From the NCBI GenBank assembly GCA_934436435.1, contig CAKSAN010000002.1, forward strand, positions 186,001 through 250,000: a DNA stretch of 64,000 nt. The letters are read 5' to 3'. Position 1 is the first letter of the stretch. Each line of letters starts with the position of its first letter. Made by a program: the position numbers and the translations under genes. Below the pieces are notes generated by a model. It saw only the letters and a list, made by a program, of their open reading frames with translations. It did not search any database and was not told the DNA's origin. The DNA comes from an uncultured Acetatifactor sp. (lineage in GTDB: Bacteria; Bacillota; Clostridia; Lachnospirales; Lachnospiraceae). Below, one piece after another: positions 28,418 through 37,154 of this stretch.

Positions 28418-28454
28418 TATGAGCAGATCCTTTTTTGACCTGCTCATATTTGTC
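28418..28454 (+). terminator. Probable terminator of the chemoreceptor frame
   Basis: TATGAGCAG (28418-28426) pairs with CTGCTCATA (28440-28448) around a T-rich 13-nt loop, followed by TTTGT. The stem is good but the T-tract is short. Confidence 0.6.
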
Positions 28455-28478
28455 GTTATAAAATCTATAAGGAATATC

Positions 28479-28529
28479 CGAACATATTTTCGATTTCATC
28501 TGTACTTTTAAAAAAAAATTTGCTATAAT
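28479..28529 (+). promoter_or_regulatory. Candidate LexA (SOS) box and -10 element of uvrBA
   Basis: CGAACATATTTTCG (28479-28492) matches the Gram-positive LexA/DinR box CGAAC-N4-GTTCG with one mismatch. A perfect TATAAT is at 28524-28529, with only a weak -35 region, so bound LexA would cover the upstream promoter part. SOS control of uvrB-uvrA is well known in Bacillota, which supports the call. Confidence 0.65.
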
Positions 28530-28593
28530 CTCTGCGTAACGTGAAAAAATAAAAACAGAAAGACTTGCAGACAGATGGATACGGAGAGGTATT

Positions 28594-30594
28594 ATGAATC
28601 ATTCTAACGAACCCTCACAATTCAAATTGCATTCCGAATATCAGCCTACCGGCGACCAGCCACAGGCCATTGCCGAACTGGTGGAAGGCTTCCGGCAGGG
28701 CAATCAGTTTGAGACGCTGCTGGGTGTCACCGGTTCCGGTAAGACGTTTACCATGGCCAACGTGATTCAGGCGCTGAACAAGCCGACCCTGATCATTGCT
28801 CATAACAAGACACTGGCCGGGCAGCTTTATGGGGAAATGAAGGAATTTTTCCCGGAGAATGCGGTGGAATATTTTGTTTCCTATTACGATTATTATCAGC
28901 CGGAGGCTTATGTGCCGTCTTCGGACACTTATATTGCCAAGGATTCTTCCATTAATGATGAGATCGATAAGCTGCGTCTGTCGGCGACGGCTTCTCTGGC
29001 GGAACGCAGAGATGTGGTGGTGGTGGCCAGCGTATCCTGCATCTACGGTCTGGGAAGCCCCGACGAGTATCAGGATCTGATCGTGTCTCTGCGCCCCGGC
29101 ATGGTGAAGGACCGGGATGAAGTATTGCGGGAACTGATTGACATCCAGTACAACCGTAACGATATGGACATCCAGCGTGCCACCTTCCGCGTCAGAGGAG
29201 ATGTGGTGGAGGTCTATCCGGCACAGGGTGGTGATTATCTGATCCGGATCGAGTTCTTCGGGGACGAGATCGACCGGATCGCAGAGGTGGAGCCTCTTAC
29301 GGGGAAGATCCATGCGGAACTGAACCATGTGGCAATCTTCCCGGCATCCCATTATGTGGTATCTCAGGAGAAGATCAAGGCGGCCTGTGACAATATTGAA
29401 GAAGAGATGAAGGAACGGGTACAGTTTTTCAAGGGAGAAGACAAACTGATCGAAGCTCAGCGGATTGCCGAGCGGACGAATTTCGATATTGAGATGCTCC
29501 GTGAGACTGGTTTCTGTTCCGGCATTGAGAACTATTCCAGACATCTGAACGGACTTCCCGCGGGAGCACCGCCCATGACACTGCTGGATTTCTTCCCGGA
29601 TGATTTTCTGATCATCGTGGATGAGTCTCATATGACGATTCCTCAGATCCGTGGCATGTACGCCGGAGACCGTTCGAGAAAACAGACGCTGGTGGATTAC
29701 GGCTTCCGTCTGCCCTCCGCACTGGACAACCGGCCGCTGAATTTTGAAGAATTTGAATCCCATATCGATCAGATGATGTTCGTATCCGCCACCCCTTCCG
29801 ATTATGAGAAGGAGCATGAACTGTTGCGGACAGAACAGATCATCCGTCCTACAGGACTGCTGGATCCGGAAGTACAGGTACGTCCGGTAGAAGGACAGAT
29901 CGATGATCTGATCGGAGAGGTCAATAAGGAGATCGCACAGCACCATAAGGTACTGATTACCACCCTGACCAAGCGGATGGCGGAGGATCTTACGGATTAT
30001 ATGAAGGAAGTTGGTATCCGGGTAAAATATCTGCATTCCGATATTGATACACTGGAACGTGCCCAGATCATCCGGGACATGCGTCTGGATGTTTTCGACG
30101 TGTTGGTAGGTATCAACCTGTTACGAGAGGGACTGGACATTCCGGAGATCACACTGGTGGCAATTCTGGATGCGGATAAGGAAGGATTCCTGCGTAGTGC
30201 GACCTCCCTGATCCAGACCATCGGCCGTGCAGCCCGTAATGCGGAAGGACATGTCATCATGTATGCGGATACCATTACGGATTCCATGCGGGAAGCATTG
30301 GACGAGACTAACAGACGTCGAGAGATCCAGATGAAGTATAATGAAGAGCACGGCATTACCCCTCAGACCATCAAAAAGGCGGTGCGTGATCTCATCAGCA
30401 TCTCCAAGGTGATCGCCAAGGAGGAAGTACGCTTCGAGAAGGATCCCGAATCCATGACGAAGAAGGAACTGGAGAAGCTGATTGGCGAGATTCAGAAGAA
30501 GATGCAGAAGGCAGCCGCAGATCTGAACTTCGAGGCGGCGGCAGAACTGCGTGACAAGATGATAACTATGCGGAGCTATTTAAATACAGACTAA
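28594..30594 (+). CDS. uvrB: Excinuclease ABC subunit B
   Basis: 666 residues, normal length. UvrB receives damaged DNA from UvrA, verifies the lesion and recruits UvrC in nucleotide excision repair. Motifs are Walker A GVTGSGKT near residue 44, the beta-hairpin region [18 protein letters not shown] near residue 95, Walker [13 protein letters not shown], and helicase motifs [12 protein letters not shown] and [11 protein letters not shown]-terminal UVR domain ([30 protein letters not shown]) is present. GGAGAGG precedes the ATG. The last ten codons lie inside the 5' arm of structured repeat copy 4. uvrA follows. Confidence 0.97.
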   Translation: MNHSNEPSQFKLHSEYQPTGDQPQAIAELVEGFRQGNQFETLLGVTGSGKTFTMANVIQALNKPTLIIAHNKTLAGQLYGEMKEFFPENAVEYFVSYYDYYQPEAYVPSSDTYIAKDSSINDEIDKLRLSATASLAERRDVVVVASVSCIYGLGSPDEYQDLIVSLRPGMVKDRDEVLRELIDIQYNRNDMDIQRATFRVRGDVVEVYPAQGGDYLIRIEFFGDEIDRIAEVEPLTGKIHAELNHVAIFPASHYVVSQEKIKAACDNIEEEMKERVQFFKGEDKLIEAQRIAERTNFDIEMLRETGFCSGIENYSRHLNGLPAGAPPMTLLDFFPDDFLIIVDESHMTIPQIRGMYAGDRSRKQTLVDYGFRLPSALDNRPLNFEEFESHIDQMMFVSATPSDYEKEHELLRTEQIIRPTGLLDPEVQVRPVEGQIDDLIGEVNKEIAQHHKVLITTLTKRMAEDLTDYMKEVGIRVKYLHSDIDTLERAQIIRDMRLDVFDVLVGINLLREGLDIPEITLVAILDADKEGFLRSATSLIQTIGRAARNAEGHVIMYADTITDSMREALDETNRRREIQMKYNEEHGITPQTIKKAVRDLISISKVIAKEEVRFEKDPESMTKKELEKLIGEIQKKMQKAAADLNFEAAAELRDKMITMRSYLNTD

Positions 30595-30711
30595 TATACG
30601 TCGAATGCTTGCATTTGTAAGGATATTAGACTGTATTTATATAGCGAGTAAAACACATTCGCAAAAGGAAAGCGTTAAAGACGCGATTTTGCGAATGTGT
30701 TCCGCATAGTT
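30564..30711 (+). repeat. Structured repeat copy 4 (class I, overlaps the uvrB stop)
   Basis: P1: AACTATGCGGA (30564-30574), inside the uvrB coding region, pairs perfectly with 30701-30711. P2: TAAATACAG and CTAATAT pair with ATATTAG and CTGTATTTA across an A-A mismatch, capped by CGAATG-CTTG-CATTTG (30602-30617). P3: GCAAAA (30661-30666) with TTTTGC (30687-30692), loop GGAAA/GA, inner stem GCGTT/GACGC. P3 is extended outward by AACACATTC with GAATGTGTT into a 15-bp stem. It ends 32 bp before uvrA. Confidence 0.85.
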
Positions 30712-30743
30712 GGATGATAAAATGGAATAAGAAAGGCAAGACG

Positions 30744-33608
30744 ATGGAAGAAGCAAAGAAAATGCGCCCCCGGGAATATATTAAGATCCGCGGCGCCAAT
30801 GAACATAATCTGAAAAACATTAATGTGGACATTCCCAGGAATGAGCTGGTGGTATTGACCGGTATGTCCGGTTCCGGAAAATCCTCTCTGGCATTTGACA
30901 CCATCTATGCGGAGGGACAGCGACGCTACATGGAATCCCTGTCTTCCTACGCGAGACAGTTCCTTGGGCAGATGGAGAAGCCCAATGTGGAAAGCATTGA
31001 AGGCCTGTCGCCCGCCATCTCCATTGATCAGAAATCCACCAACCGTAACCCTCGTTCTACCGTGGGTACGGTGACGGAGATCTATGACTATTTCCGTCTG
31101 CTGTATGCAAGGATCGGTATTCCTCATTGCCCGAAGTGTGGCAGGGAGATCACCAAACAGACCGTAGACCAGATGGTGGATCAGATTATGAACATGGGAG
31201 AAGGCACGAAGATTCAGCTGCTGGCACCCGTGGTCAGAGGGCGCAAGGGCGAACACGCCAAGGTGCTGGAACGGGCCAAGAGAAGCGGTTATGTCCGGGT
31301 ACGGATCGACGGCAGCATGTATGAACTGACGGAAGAGATCAAGCTGGATAAAAATATCAAGCACAACATCGACATCGTGGTAGACCGTCTGGTGGTAAAG
31401 GACGGCATCCAGCGCCGACTGACAGACTCCATTGAAAATGTGCTGGAGCTGGCGGAAGGGCTGCTGGTGGTGGATGTGATCGGTGGCGAGACGGTGACTT
31501 TCAGCCAGAGCTTTTCCTGTCCGGACTGCGGTATCAGTGTCAGCGAGGTGGAGCCCCGAAGCTTTTCCTTCAATAATCCCTTCGGTGCCTGCCCGGTATG
31601 TTTCGGACTGGGATACAAGATGGAGTTTGATGAGGATCTGATGATTCCGGACAAGAGACTCAGCATCAATGAGGGTGCCATTACGGTCATGGGCTGGCAG
31701 TCCTGCGCGGATAAGTCCAGCTTTACCAATGCTATTTTGCGGGCATTGGCTAAGGAATATGATTTTGATCTGGATACTCCCTTCGAAAAGTATCCCCAGA
31801 AGATTCATGATATCCTGATCCACGGAACGAACGGAAGGGAAGTTATGGTGCACTATACCGGCCAGCGTGGCAGCGGTGTGTATCCGGTAGCCTTCGAAGG
31901 CCTGATCAAAAATGTGGAGCGTCGTTATCGTGAGACGGCCTCAGAGAGCAGCAAACAGGAATATGAAACCTTCATGCGTATCACCCCCTGTAAGGAATGT
32001 AAGGGAATGCGGCTGAAGAAGGAATCCCTGGCGGTTACTGTATGTGACAAGAATATCTATGAGATCACTTCCATGTCCATCCGTGATCTGCAAAAATTTT
32101 TAGATACCATGACGCTGACGAAACAGCAGCAGTTCATCGGTGAACGTGTGCTGAAGGAGATTCGTGCCAGAGTAGGATTCCTGGTGGATGTGGGACTGGA
32201 ATATCTGTCTCTGGCCAGAGCCACAGCAACCCTGTCCGGCGGCGAAGCACAGAGAATCCGTCTGGCGACCCAGATCGGTTCCGGACTGGTGGGGGTATGC
32301 TATATTCTTGATGAGCCCAGTATCGGACTGCACCAGAGAGATAACGATAAACTCCTGAATACCCTGAAGAACCTGCGGGATCTTGGCAACACTCTGGTCG
32401 TGGTAGAACACGATGAGGATACCATGCTGGCAGCAGATTATATTGTAGACATCGGACCGGGAGCCGGCTCCCACGGCGGTGAGGTCATCGCCTGCGGTAC
32501 GGCGGAAGAGATCATGCAGATCCCGGAATCCATTACGGGACAGTACCTCAGCGGTAAAAAAAGGATTCCGGTACCGGAGACCAGACGTACCCCTACCGGC
32601 TGGATCAAAGTATTGGGGGCACAGGAAAATAATCTGAAAAATGTGGATGTGGAGATCCCTCTGGGCGTGATGACCTGTGTCACCGGTGTCTCCGGCTCCG
32701 GAAAAAGTTCTCTGGTGAACGAGATCCTCTACAAGCATCTGGCAAGAGAACTGAACCGTGCCCGCTGCATCCCCGGCAGACACAAGGGAATCGAGGGTGT
32801 GGAACAGCTGGACAAGGTCATCAATATCGACCAGTCCCCCATCGGCCGTACCCCCAGATCCAACCCGGCCACCTATACCGGTGTCTTTGATCTGATCCGT
32901 GATCTGTTTGCTTCTACGGCGGATGCCAAGGCCAAGGGTTACAGTAAGGGACGTTTCAGCTTCAATGTAAAAGGCGGCAGATGTGAGGCCTGCGGCGGCG
33001 ACGGTATCATCAAGATCGAGATGCATTTCCTGCCGGATGTCTATGTTCCCTGTGAAGTCTGTGGCGGAAAACGTTATAATCGTGAGACTCTGGATGTAAA
33101 ATATAAGGGCAAGAGTATTTTTGACGTGTTGGACATGACGGTGGAAGAGGCACTGCCTTTCTTCGAAAATGTACCGTATATCCGCAGAAAGATCGAGACG
33201 CTGTATGATGTGGGACTTTCCTATGTGAAGCTGGGGCAGCCCTCTACGACCCTGTCCGGCGGTGAAGCACAGCGTATCAAACTGGCCACCGAACTCTCCA
33301 GAAGAAGTACCGGTAAGACCATTTACATTCTGGATGAGCCCACTACAGGACTGCACTTTGAGGATGTTCACAAACTGGTGGAGATCCTGCACAGACTGGC
33401 GGACGGCGGCAACACCGTAGTTGTCATCGAACACAATCTGGACGTGATCAAGACCGCGGATTATATCATCGATATGGGACCGGAAGGCGGAGACCGCGGC
33501 GGTACAGTGATCGCCAAAGGAACCCCGGAAGAGATCGTCAAGGTGAAAAAATCCTACACCGGTTACTATGTGAAAAAGATGCTGGAGAAGGATAAGAAAC
33601 TACGATAA
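30744..33608 (+). CDS. uvrA: Excinuclease ABC subunit A
   Basis: 954 residues. UvrA is the damage-sensing ABC ATPase of nucleotide excision repair and loads UvrB. Two ATPase modules are visible: Walker [15 protein letters not shown] near the N-terminus and [15 protein letters not shown] near residue 650, each with LSGGEAQRI signatures and Walker [15 protein letters not shown] / [14 protein letters not shown]. Zinc motifs include CPKCGRE, CPDCGIS with CPVCFG, and CEACGGDG with [12 protein letters not shown] 30744 has GAAAGG 7 nt upstream; the in-frame ATG 30714 directly after the repeat has none. Confidence 0.97.
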   Translation: MEEAKKMRPREYIKIRGANEHNLKNINVDIPRNELVVLTGMSGSGKSSLAFDTIYAEGQRRYMESLSSYARQFLGQMEKPNVESIEGLSPAISIDQKSTNRNPRSTVGTVTEIYDYFRLLYARIGIPHCPKCGREITKQTVDQMVDQIMNMGEGTKIQLLAPVVRGRKGEHAKVLERAKRSGYVRVRIDGSMYELTEEIKLDKNIKHNIDIVVDRLVVKDGIQRRLTDSIENVLELAEGLLVVDVIGGETVTFSQSFSCPDCGISVSEVEPRSFSFNNPFGACPVCFGLGYKMEFDEDLMIPDKRLSINEGAITVMGWQSCADKSSFTNAILRALAKEYDFDLDTPFEKYPQKIHDILIHGTNGREVMVHYTGQRGSGVYPVAFEGLIKNVERRYRETASESSKQEYETFMRITPCKECKGMRLKKESLAVTVCDKNIYEITSMSIRDLQKFLDTMTLTKQQQFIGERVLKEIRARVGFLVDVGLEYLSLARATATLSGGEAQRIRLATQIGSGLVGVCYILDEPSIGLHQRDNDKLLNTLKNLRDLGNTLVVVEHDEDTMLAADYIVDIGPGAGSHGGEVIACGTAEEIMQIPESITGQYLSGKKRIPVPETRRTPTGWIKVLGAQENNLKNVDVEIPLGVMTCVTGVSGSGKSSLVNEILYKHLARELNRARCIPGRHKGIEGVEQLDKVINIDQSPIGRTPRSNPATYTGVFDLIRDLFASTADAKAKGYSKGRFSFNVKGGRCEACGGDGIIKIEMHFLPDVYVPCEVCGGKRYNRETLDVKYKGKSIFDVLDMTVEEALPFFENVPYIRRKIETLYDVGLSYVKLGQPSTTLSGGEAQRIKLATELSRRSTGKTIYILDEPTTGLHFEDVHKLVEILHRLADGGNTVVVIEHNLDVIKTADYIIDMGPEGGDRGGTVIAKGTPEEIVKVKKSYTGYYVKKMLEKDKKLR

Positions 33609-33623
33609 CTCTGAATAGTTATC
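33604..33623 (+). repeat. Vestige of a structured repeat at the uvrA stop
   Basis: GATAACT (33604-33610) and AGTTATC (33617-33623) form an inverted repeat around CTGAAT. The right half, CTGAATAGTTATC, matches the 3' end of class I repeats, and the left half matches only the outermost part of their 5' arm. This looks like a copy that lost its whole interior. The left arm contains the uvrA stop codon, as P1 does in other copies. Confidence 0.5.
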
Positions 33624-33666
33624 AAATTTTAAGAAATACCCCCTATGAAAATGGGAAAAATTCAGT

Positions 33667-33672
33667 TATAAT
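33667..33672 (+). promoter_or_regulatory. -10 element upstream of mreB
   Basis: A perfect TATAAT at 33667-33672 lies about 75 nt before the mreB start; the hexamer 17 bp upstream (TATGAA) is a poor -35 box. It follows the uvrA stop by 59 bp, so mreB and the flagellar genes probably form a new transcription unit. Confidence 0.5.
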
Positions 33673-33747
33673 ATGGTGTATATGACTAAAATAGCGTGTA
33701 GAGTCAAGACTTATAGATAGATACCATCGGAAAGGGGTAATAAAAAG

Positions 33748-34737
33748 ATGCAGTGCACAGATATCGGAATTGATTTAGGTACCGCCAGCATTCTGGTATA
33801 CATCAGAGGAAAGGGCGTCGTATTAAAGGAGCCCTCTGTTGTAGCTTTTGATAGAGATACGAATAAGATTAAAGCCATCGGTGAGGATGCAAGACTGATG
33901 CTGGGAAGAACTCCCGGCAACATCGTAGCCGTAAGACCGTTACGTCAGGGTGTTATCTCCGACTATACGGTAACCGAGAAAATGATGAAATACTTTATCC
34001 AGAAAGCTCTGGGTAAAAGAACCTTCAGAAAGCCCCGTATCGCGGTCTGCGTTCCCAGCGGCGTTACGGAAGTAGAGAAGAAAGCCGTAGAAGACGCTAC
34101 TTATCAGGCAGGTGCAAGAGAGGTCTCCATCATTGAGGAGCCTATAGCAGCTGCTATCGGTGCTGGAATCGATATTTCCAAGCCCTGCGGTAATATGATT
34201 GTGGATATCGGCGGTGGTACTTCCGATATCGCTGTAATCTCTCTGGGAGGTACCGTAGTCAGCGCTTCCATCAAGATCGCCGGTGATGATTTTGATGAAG
34301 CCATTGTTCGTTACATGCGTAAGAAACACAACCTGCTCATCGGTGAGAGAACCGCAGAGGATCTGAAGATCAAGATCGGTTCCTGCTACAAGAGAGCGGA
34401 AGTGGATTATATGGATGTCAGAGGACGTAACCTTGTGACCGGTCTGCCGAAGACAGTCAAGGTATCTTCCGAGGAGACCGAGGAAGCATTGCGTGAGACC
34501 ACCGCACAGATCGTGGAAACGATTCACAGCGTATTGGAGAAGACTCCCCCCGAACTGGCAGCCGATATTGCAGACAGAGGAATCGTGTTGACCGGCGGCG
34601 GAAGCCTGCTGCGCGGTCTGGAAGATCTGATCTCCGCCAAAACGGGTATCAACACCATGACGGCAGAGGATCCCATGACGGCAGTTGCTATCGGAACCGG
34701 TAAATATGTAGAGTTCCTGGCAGGATACAGAGAGTAA
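33748..34737 (+). CDS. MreB/Mbl family rod-shape-determining actin homologue
   Basis: 329 residues. A cytoplasmic ATPase that forms membrane-associated filaments guiding lateral cell-wall synthesis. It shows the actin-fold motifs GIDLGTASILVYIRGKG (phosphate 1), DIGGGTSDIAVISLGG (phosphate 2) and GIVLTGGGSLLRGL (adenosine). AAAGGGG precedes the ATG. Two FlgG-like genes follow, the same arrangement as mbl-flhO-flhP in B. subtilis, so this is best viewed as the Mbl-type paralogue. Confidence 0.93.
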   Translation: MQCTDIGIDLGTASILVYIRGKGVVLKEPSVVAFDRDTNKIKAIGEDARLMLGRTPGNIVAVRPLRQGVISDYTVTEKMMKYFIQKALGKRTFRKPRIAVCVPSGVTEVEKKAVEDATYQAGAREVSIIEEPIAAAIGAGIDISKPCGNMIVDIGGGTSDIAVISLGGTVVSASIKIAGDDFDEAIVRYMRKKHNLLIGERTAEDLKIKIGSCYKRAEVDYMDVRGRNLVTGLPKTVKVSSEETEEALRETTAQIVETIHSVLEKTPPELAADIADRGIVLTGGGSLLRGLEDLISAKTGINTMTAEDPMTAVAIGTGKYVEFLAGYRE

Positions 34738-34805
34738 AAACAGTAAGAAAAAGGCAGGATGCCGGACATTTGTCGAAGGATCGCGGACACAAGTGGAGGA
34801 TACAA

Positions 34806-35585
34806 ATGGTTAAAGGATTATACACCGCCTATACGGGTATGATAAACGAACAGAACAGAATGGATATTATGACCAACAACCTGGCTAACGCCTCTACGGT
34901 TGGTTATAAGAAGGAAGGCTCCACCAGCCAGTCCTTCAATGATGTGCTGACAGTGAAGATCAAGGATCAGTCGGTAGGCATGAGAAATGTGCAGAGGATC
35001 GGCATCAAGAATCCCGGCGTGAAGATCGGAGAGAATTATACGGATTATTCCCAGGGATCTTTTAGGATTACTGATAATACCTACGATCTGGCATTGGCAG
35101 GAGACGGCTTTTTTGCCATTGAGTTTACCAATAAGGCAGGGGAGACCGATACCAAATACACCCGTGCGGGACAGTTTACTTTGAACAAAGACGGCTATCT
35201 GGTAACGGAAGAGGGCGATTATGTCCTGGATACCCAGAACAGACGAATCCGCCTCAATACGCTGATCGATTCCAAGATCACCGATGATGGTACGATCTAT
35301 CAGAATGATCAGGCCGTAGCCAGAATACAGGTAACGGATTTCGAAGACTACGATTATCTGGAAAAATACGGGGAGACCTATTACCAGCCCATTGAAGGAG
35401 CCAGAACGATCGCTGCCAACGCGCAGGTAAAATCCGGTTATCTGGAGATGGCAAATGTACAGGTAGTGTCCGAGATGGTAAATCTGATCTCCATTACCAG
35501 AGCATATGAGTCCAACCAGAAGGTGGTTCAGACCATTGATGATACTTTGGATGTGGCAGTGAATCAGATTGGCAGAGTGCAGTAA
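34806..35585 (+). CDS. Flagellar hook-basal body rod protein (FlhO / FlgF-like)
   Basis: 259 residues from ATG 34806, chosen for the GTGGAGGA site; an earlier in-frame start at 34770 lacks one. The N-terminus MVKGLYTAYTGM and DIMTNNLANASTVGYKKEG is the conserved flagellar rod/hook motif, and the C-terminus NVQVVSEMVNLISITRAYESNQKVVQTIDD is the matching helix that packs against it. Such proteins form the distal or proximal rod across the cell wall. The second FlgG-like protein follows. Paralogues in B. subtilis are FlhO and FlhP. Confidence 0.9.
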   Translation: MVKGLYTAYTGMINEQNRMDIMTNNLANASTVGYKKEGSTSQSFNDVLTVKIKDQSVGMRNVQRIGIKNPGVKIGENYTDYSQGSFRITDNTYDLALAGDGFFAIEFTNKAGETDTKYTRAGQFTLNKDGYLVTEEGDYVLDTQNRRIRLNTLIDSKITDDGTIYQNDQAVARIQVTDFEDYDYLEKYGETYYQPIEGARTIAANAQVKSGYLEMANVQVVSEMVNLISITRAYESNQKVVQTIDDTLDVAVNQIGRVQ

Positions 35586-35685
35586 TGTAATAGGCCAAAA
35601 CAGCCGATAATAACTACAGTGATATTTTTTTAGGATGAAAATCAGGTCATGGATGACTAAGGCACAGTGTGAGAGGAGACTACAT

Positions 35686-36504
35686 ATGGTCAGAAGCTTA
35701 TGGACAGCAGCGACCGGAATGATCGCACAACAGACAAATGTGGATACGATTGCGAACAACCTGGCAAACGTAAATACCACGGGCTACAAGACACAGGTCA
35801 ATGAATTTAAGAGCCTGTTATATCAGAACATCCAGACGAAGACCACTTCCGCAAACGGAGATACCAAGCCCAGCAGTGCACAGGTAGGTCTGGGTGTAAG
35901 GAATGCTTCCATCAGTTCCGTGTTCAGAGAGGGAAGCCTGACGGCATCCGACAGCGATACCGCATTTGCCATCGATGGTAAAGGCTTTTTTGCAGTTCGG
36001 GGTGCGGACGGCAACACTTACTATACCAGAAACGGTAATCTGAAGTTTACGCTGGCAGCGAATGGCGGCAATATGCTGGCTACTTCCGACGGACTTCCGG
36101 TATTGGATACTCAGGGCAGACCCATTGTCCTTGGAAGCAACTATGTTATGAGTAACGTTACGGTAAGCAAGGATGGAAGTCTGTGCTATCCCGATGCACA
36201 GAATAATCCTCAGCCCATCGGCATTACCATCGGTGTATTCCAGTTCAACAACCCGAACGGGCTGGATCGCCTGGCAGACAGCCTGTATCAGCAGACTGCA
36301 GCCAGCGGACAGGCAATCAACGAAGCAACCAATACGGCGGTAGAGAAGAGCAGTGTCATTCAGGGATACCTGGAGAACTCCAATGTACAGGTCGTAGATG
36401 AGATGGTTAACATGATCGTGGCACAGCGTGCTTACGAACTCAACTCCAAAGCCATCACAGCATCCGATGAGATGCTTCAACAGGCGAATAACCTGCGTAG
36501 GTAA
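35686..36504 (+). CDS. Flagellar hook-basal body rod protein (FlhP / FlgG-like)
   Basis: 272 residues from ATG 35686, with GAGAGGAG 7 nt upstream; the frame stays open to 35635 but without a ribosome site. It has the N-terminal motif MVRSLWTAATGMIAQQTNVDTIANNLANVNTTGYK and the C-terminal motif NVQVVDEMVNMIVAQRAYELNSKAITASDEML of FlgG. It would polymerise as the distal rod. The stop codon lies inside the 5' arm of structured repeat copy 6. Confidence 0.92.
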   Translation: MVRSLWTAATGMIAQQTNVDTIANNLANVNTTGYKTQVNEFKSLLYQNIQTKTTSANGDTKPSSAQVGLGVRNASISSVFREGSLTASDSDTAFAIDGKGFFAVRGADGNTYYTRNGNLKFTLAANGGNMLATSDGLPVLDTQGRPIVLGSNYVMSNVTVSKDGSLCYPDAQNNPQPIGITIGVFQFNNPNGLDRLADSLYQQTAASGQAINEATNTAVEKSSVIQGYLENSNVQVVDEMVNMIVAQRAYELNSKAITASDEMLQQANNLRR

Positions 36505-36634
36505 TGAGAAATGTCAAACCGTAAGATGACGATTCGACTGCTTGCAGGCGGAATCGACAGATTACGGTTTGATAGGGCGGATGCCCGACATCGAAGGAAA
36601 CGCAAAGCGTTTTCGAGATGCATTGCTCATTACC
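36500..36634 (+). repeat. Structured repeat copy 6 (class II)
   Basis: P1: GGTAATGAG (36500-36508), containing the upstream stop codon, pairs with CTCATTACC (36626-36634) and continues past an A-G mismatch with AATG/CATT. P2: CAAACCGTAA (36515-36524) with 36562-36571 and GATTC/GAATC, capped by CTG-CTTG-CAG (36538-36547). A small hairpin GGGC-GGAT-GCCC (36575-36586) and a final hairpin CATC...GATG with inner AAACGC-AAA-GCGTTT (36589-36620) follow. Same overall plan and CTTG cap as class I, with different inner hairpins. It ends 23 bp before the next ATG. Confidence 0.75.
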
Positions 36635-36657
36635 GTGGAATTTAGAAAGGATAAATT

Positions 36658-37020
36658 ATGGATATCTCTTCTTTATACGGCAGTTCCGCCCTGGACAGCA
36701 CCGCCTACACCAATGCGGCGAACCAGACGGCTTCCAAATTACAGGATAAATTAAACAGCGCTGATTACACCAAGGCAACAGACGATGAACTTATGGATGC
36801 CTGCAAGCAATTCGAAGCTTATTTTCTGGAGCAGATGTTCAAAGAAATGATGAAGACCATCCCGCAGAGCGAGAGTACTTCCTCTTCGAATTCCCAGCTT
36901 ATGGATTACTATAAAGATGAGATGGTACAGCAGATAGCATCAGAATCTACAGAGCAGAACAGCCTGGGACTGGCACAGATGCTCTATGAACAGATGAGAC
37001 GTAATTACAATCTTGATTAG
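36658..37020 (+). CDS. Rod-binding protein (FlgJ N-terminal-like)
   Basis: 120 residues. The region DDELMDACKQFEAYFLEQMFKEMMKTIPQSE matches the rod-binding domain that FlgJ uses to cap and assemble the flagellar rod; the muramidase domain of proteobacterial FlgJ is absent, as is usual in Clostridia. AGAAAGGA lies before the ATG. It closes the mreB-rod gene group and is followed by a terminator. Confidence 0.87.
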   Translation: MDISSLYGSSALDSTAYTNAANQTASKLQDKLNSADYTKATDDELMDACKQFEAYFLEQMFKEMMKTIPQSESTSSSNSQLMDYYKDEMVQQIASESTEQNSLGLAQMLYEQMRRNYNLD

Positions 37021-37027
37021 TTACTTC

Positions 37028-37061
37028 GGGCTGCCTTTCCCGGCAGCCCTGATCTTTTTTT
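37028..37061 (+). terminator. Terminator of the mreB-flagellar rod operon
   Basis: GGGCTGCC (37028-37035) pairs with GGCAGCCC (37042-37049) around TTTCCC; TGATC and then seven T follow. A strong GC-rich stem with the T-tract displaced by five bases. Confidence 0.8.
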
Positions 37062-37154
37062 ATCTTTCGCCGCAGCTGCGGTGATCTCTTCCCGATTCGG
37101 AGAGAATGGTCCAGATACCAACAGAACATTTCGCGGATATTATGAGGAATAAAG

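Noticed and set aside
28615..30036. A 473-codon open frame on the minus strand across uvrB
   Set aside because: Antisense shadow of a highly conserved gene, with no ribosome site and no domain.
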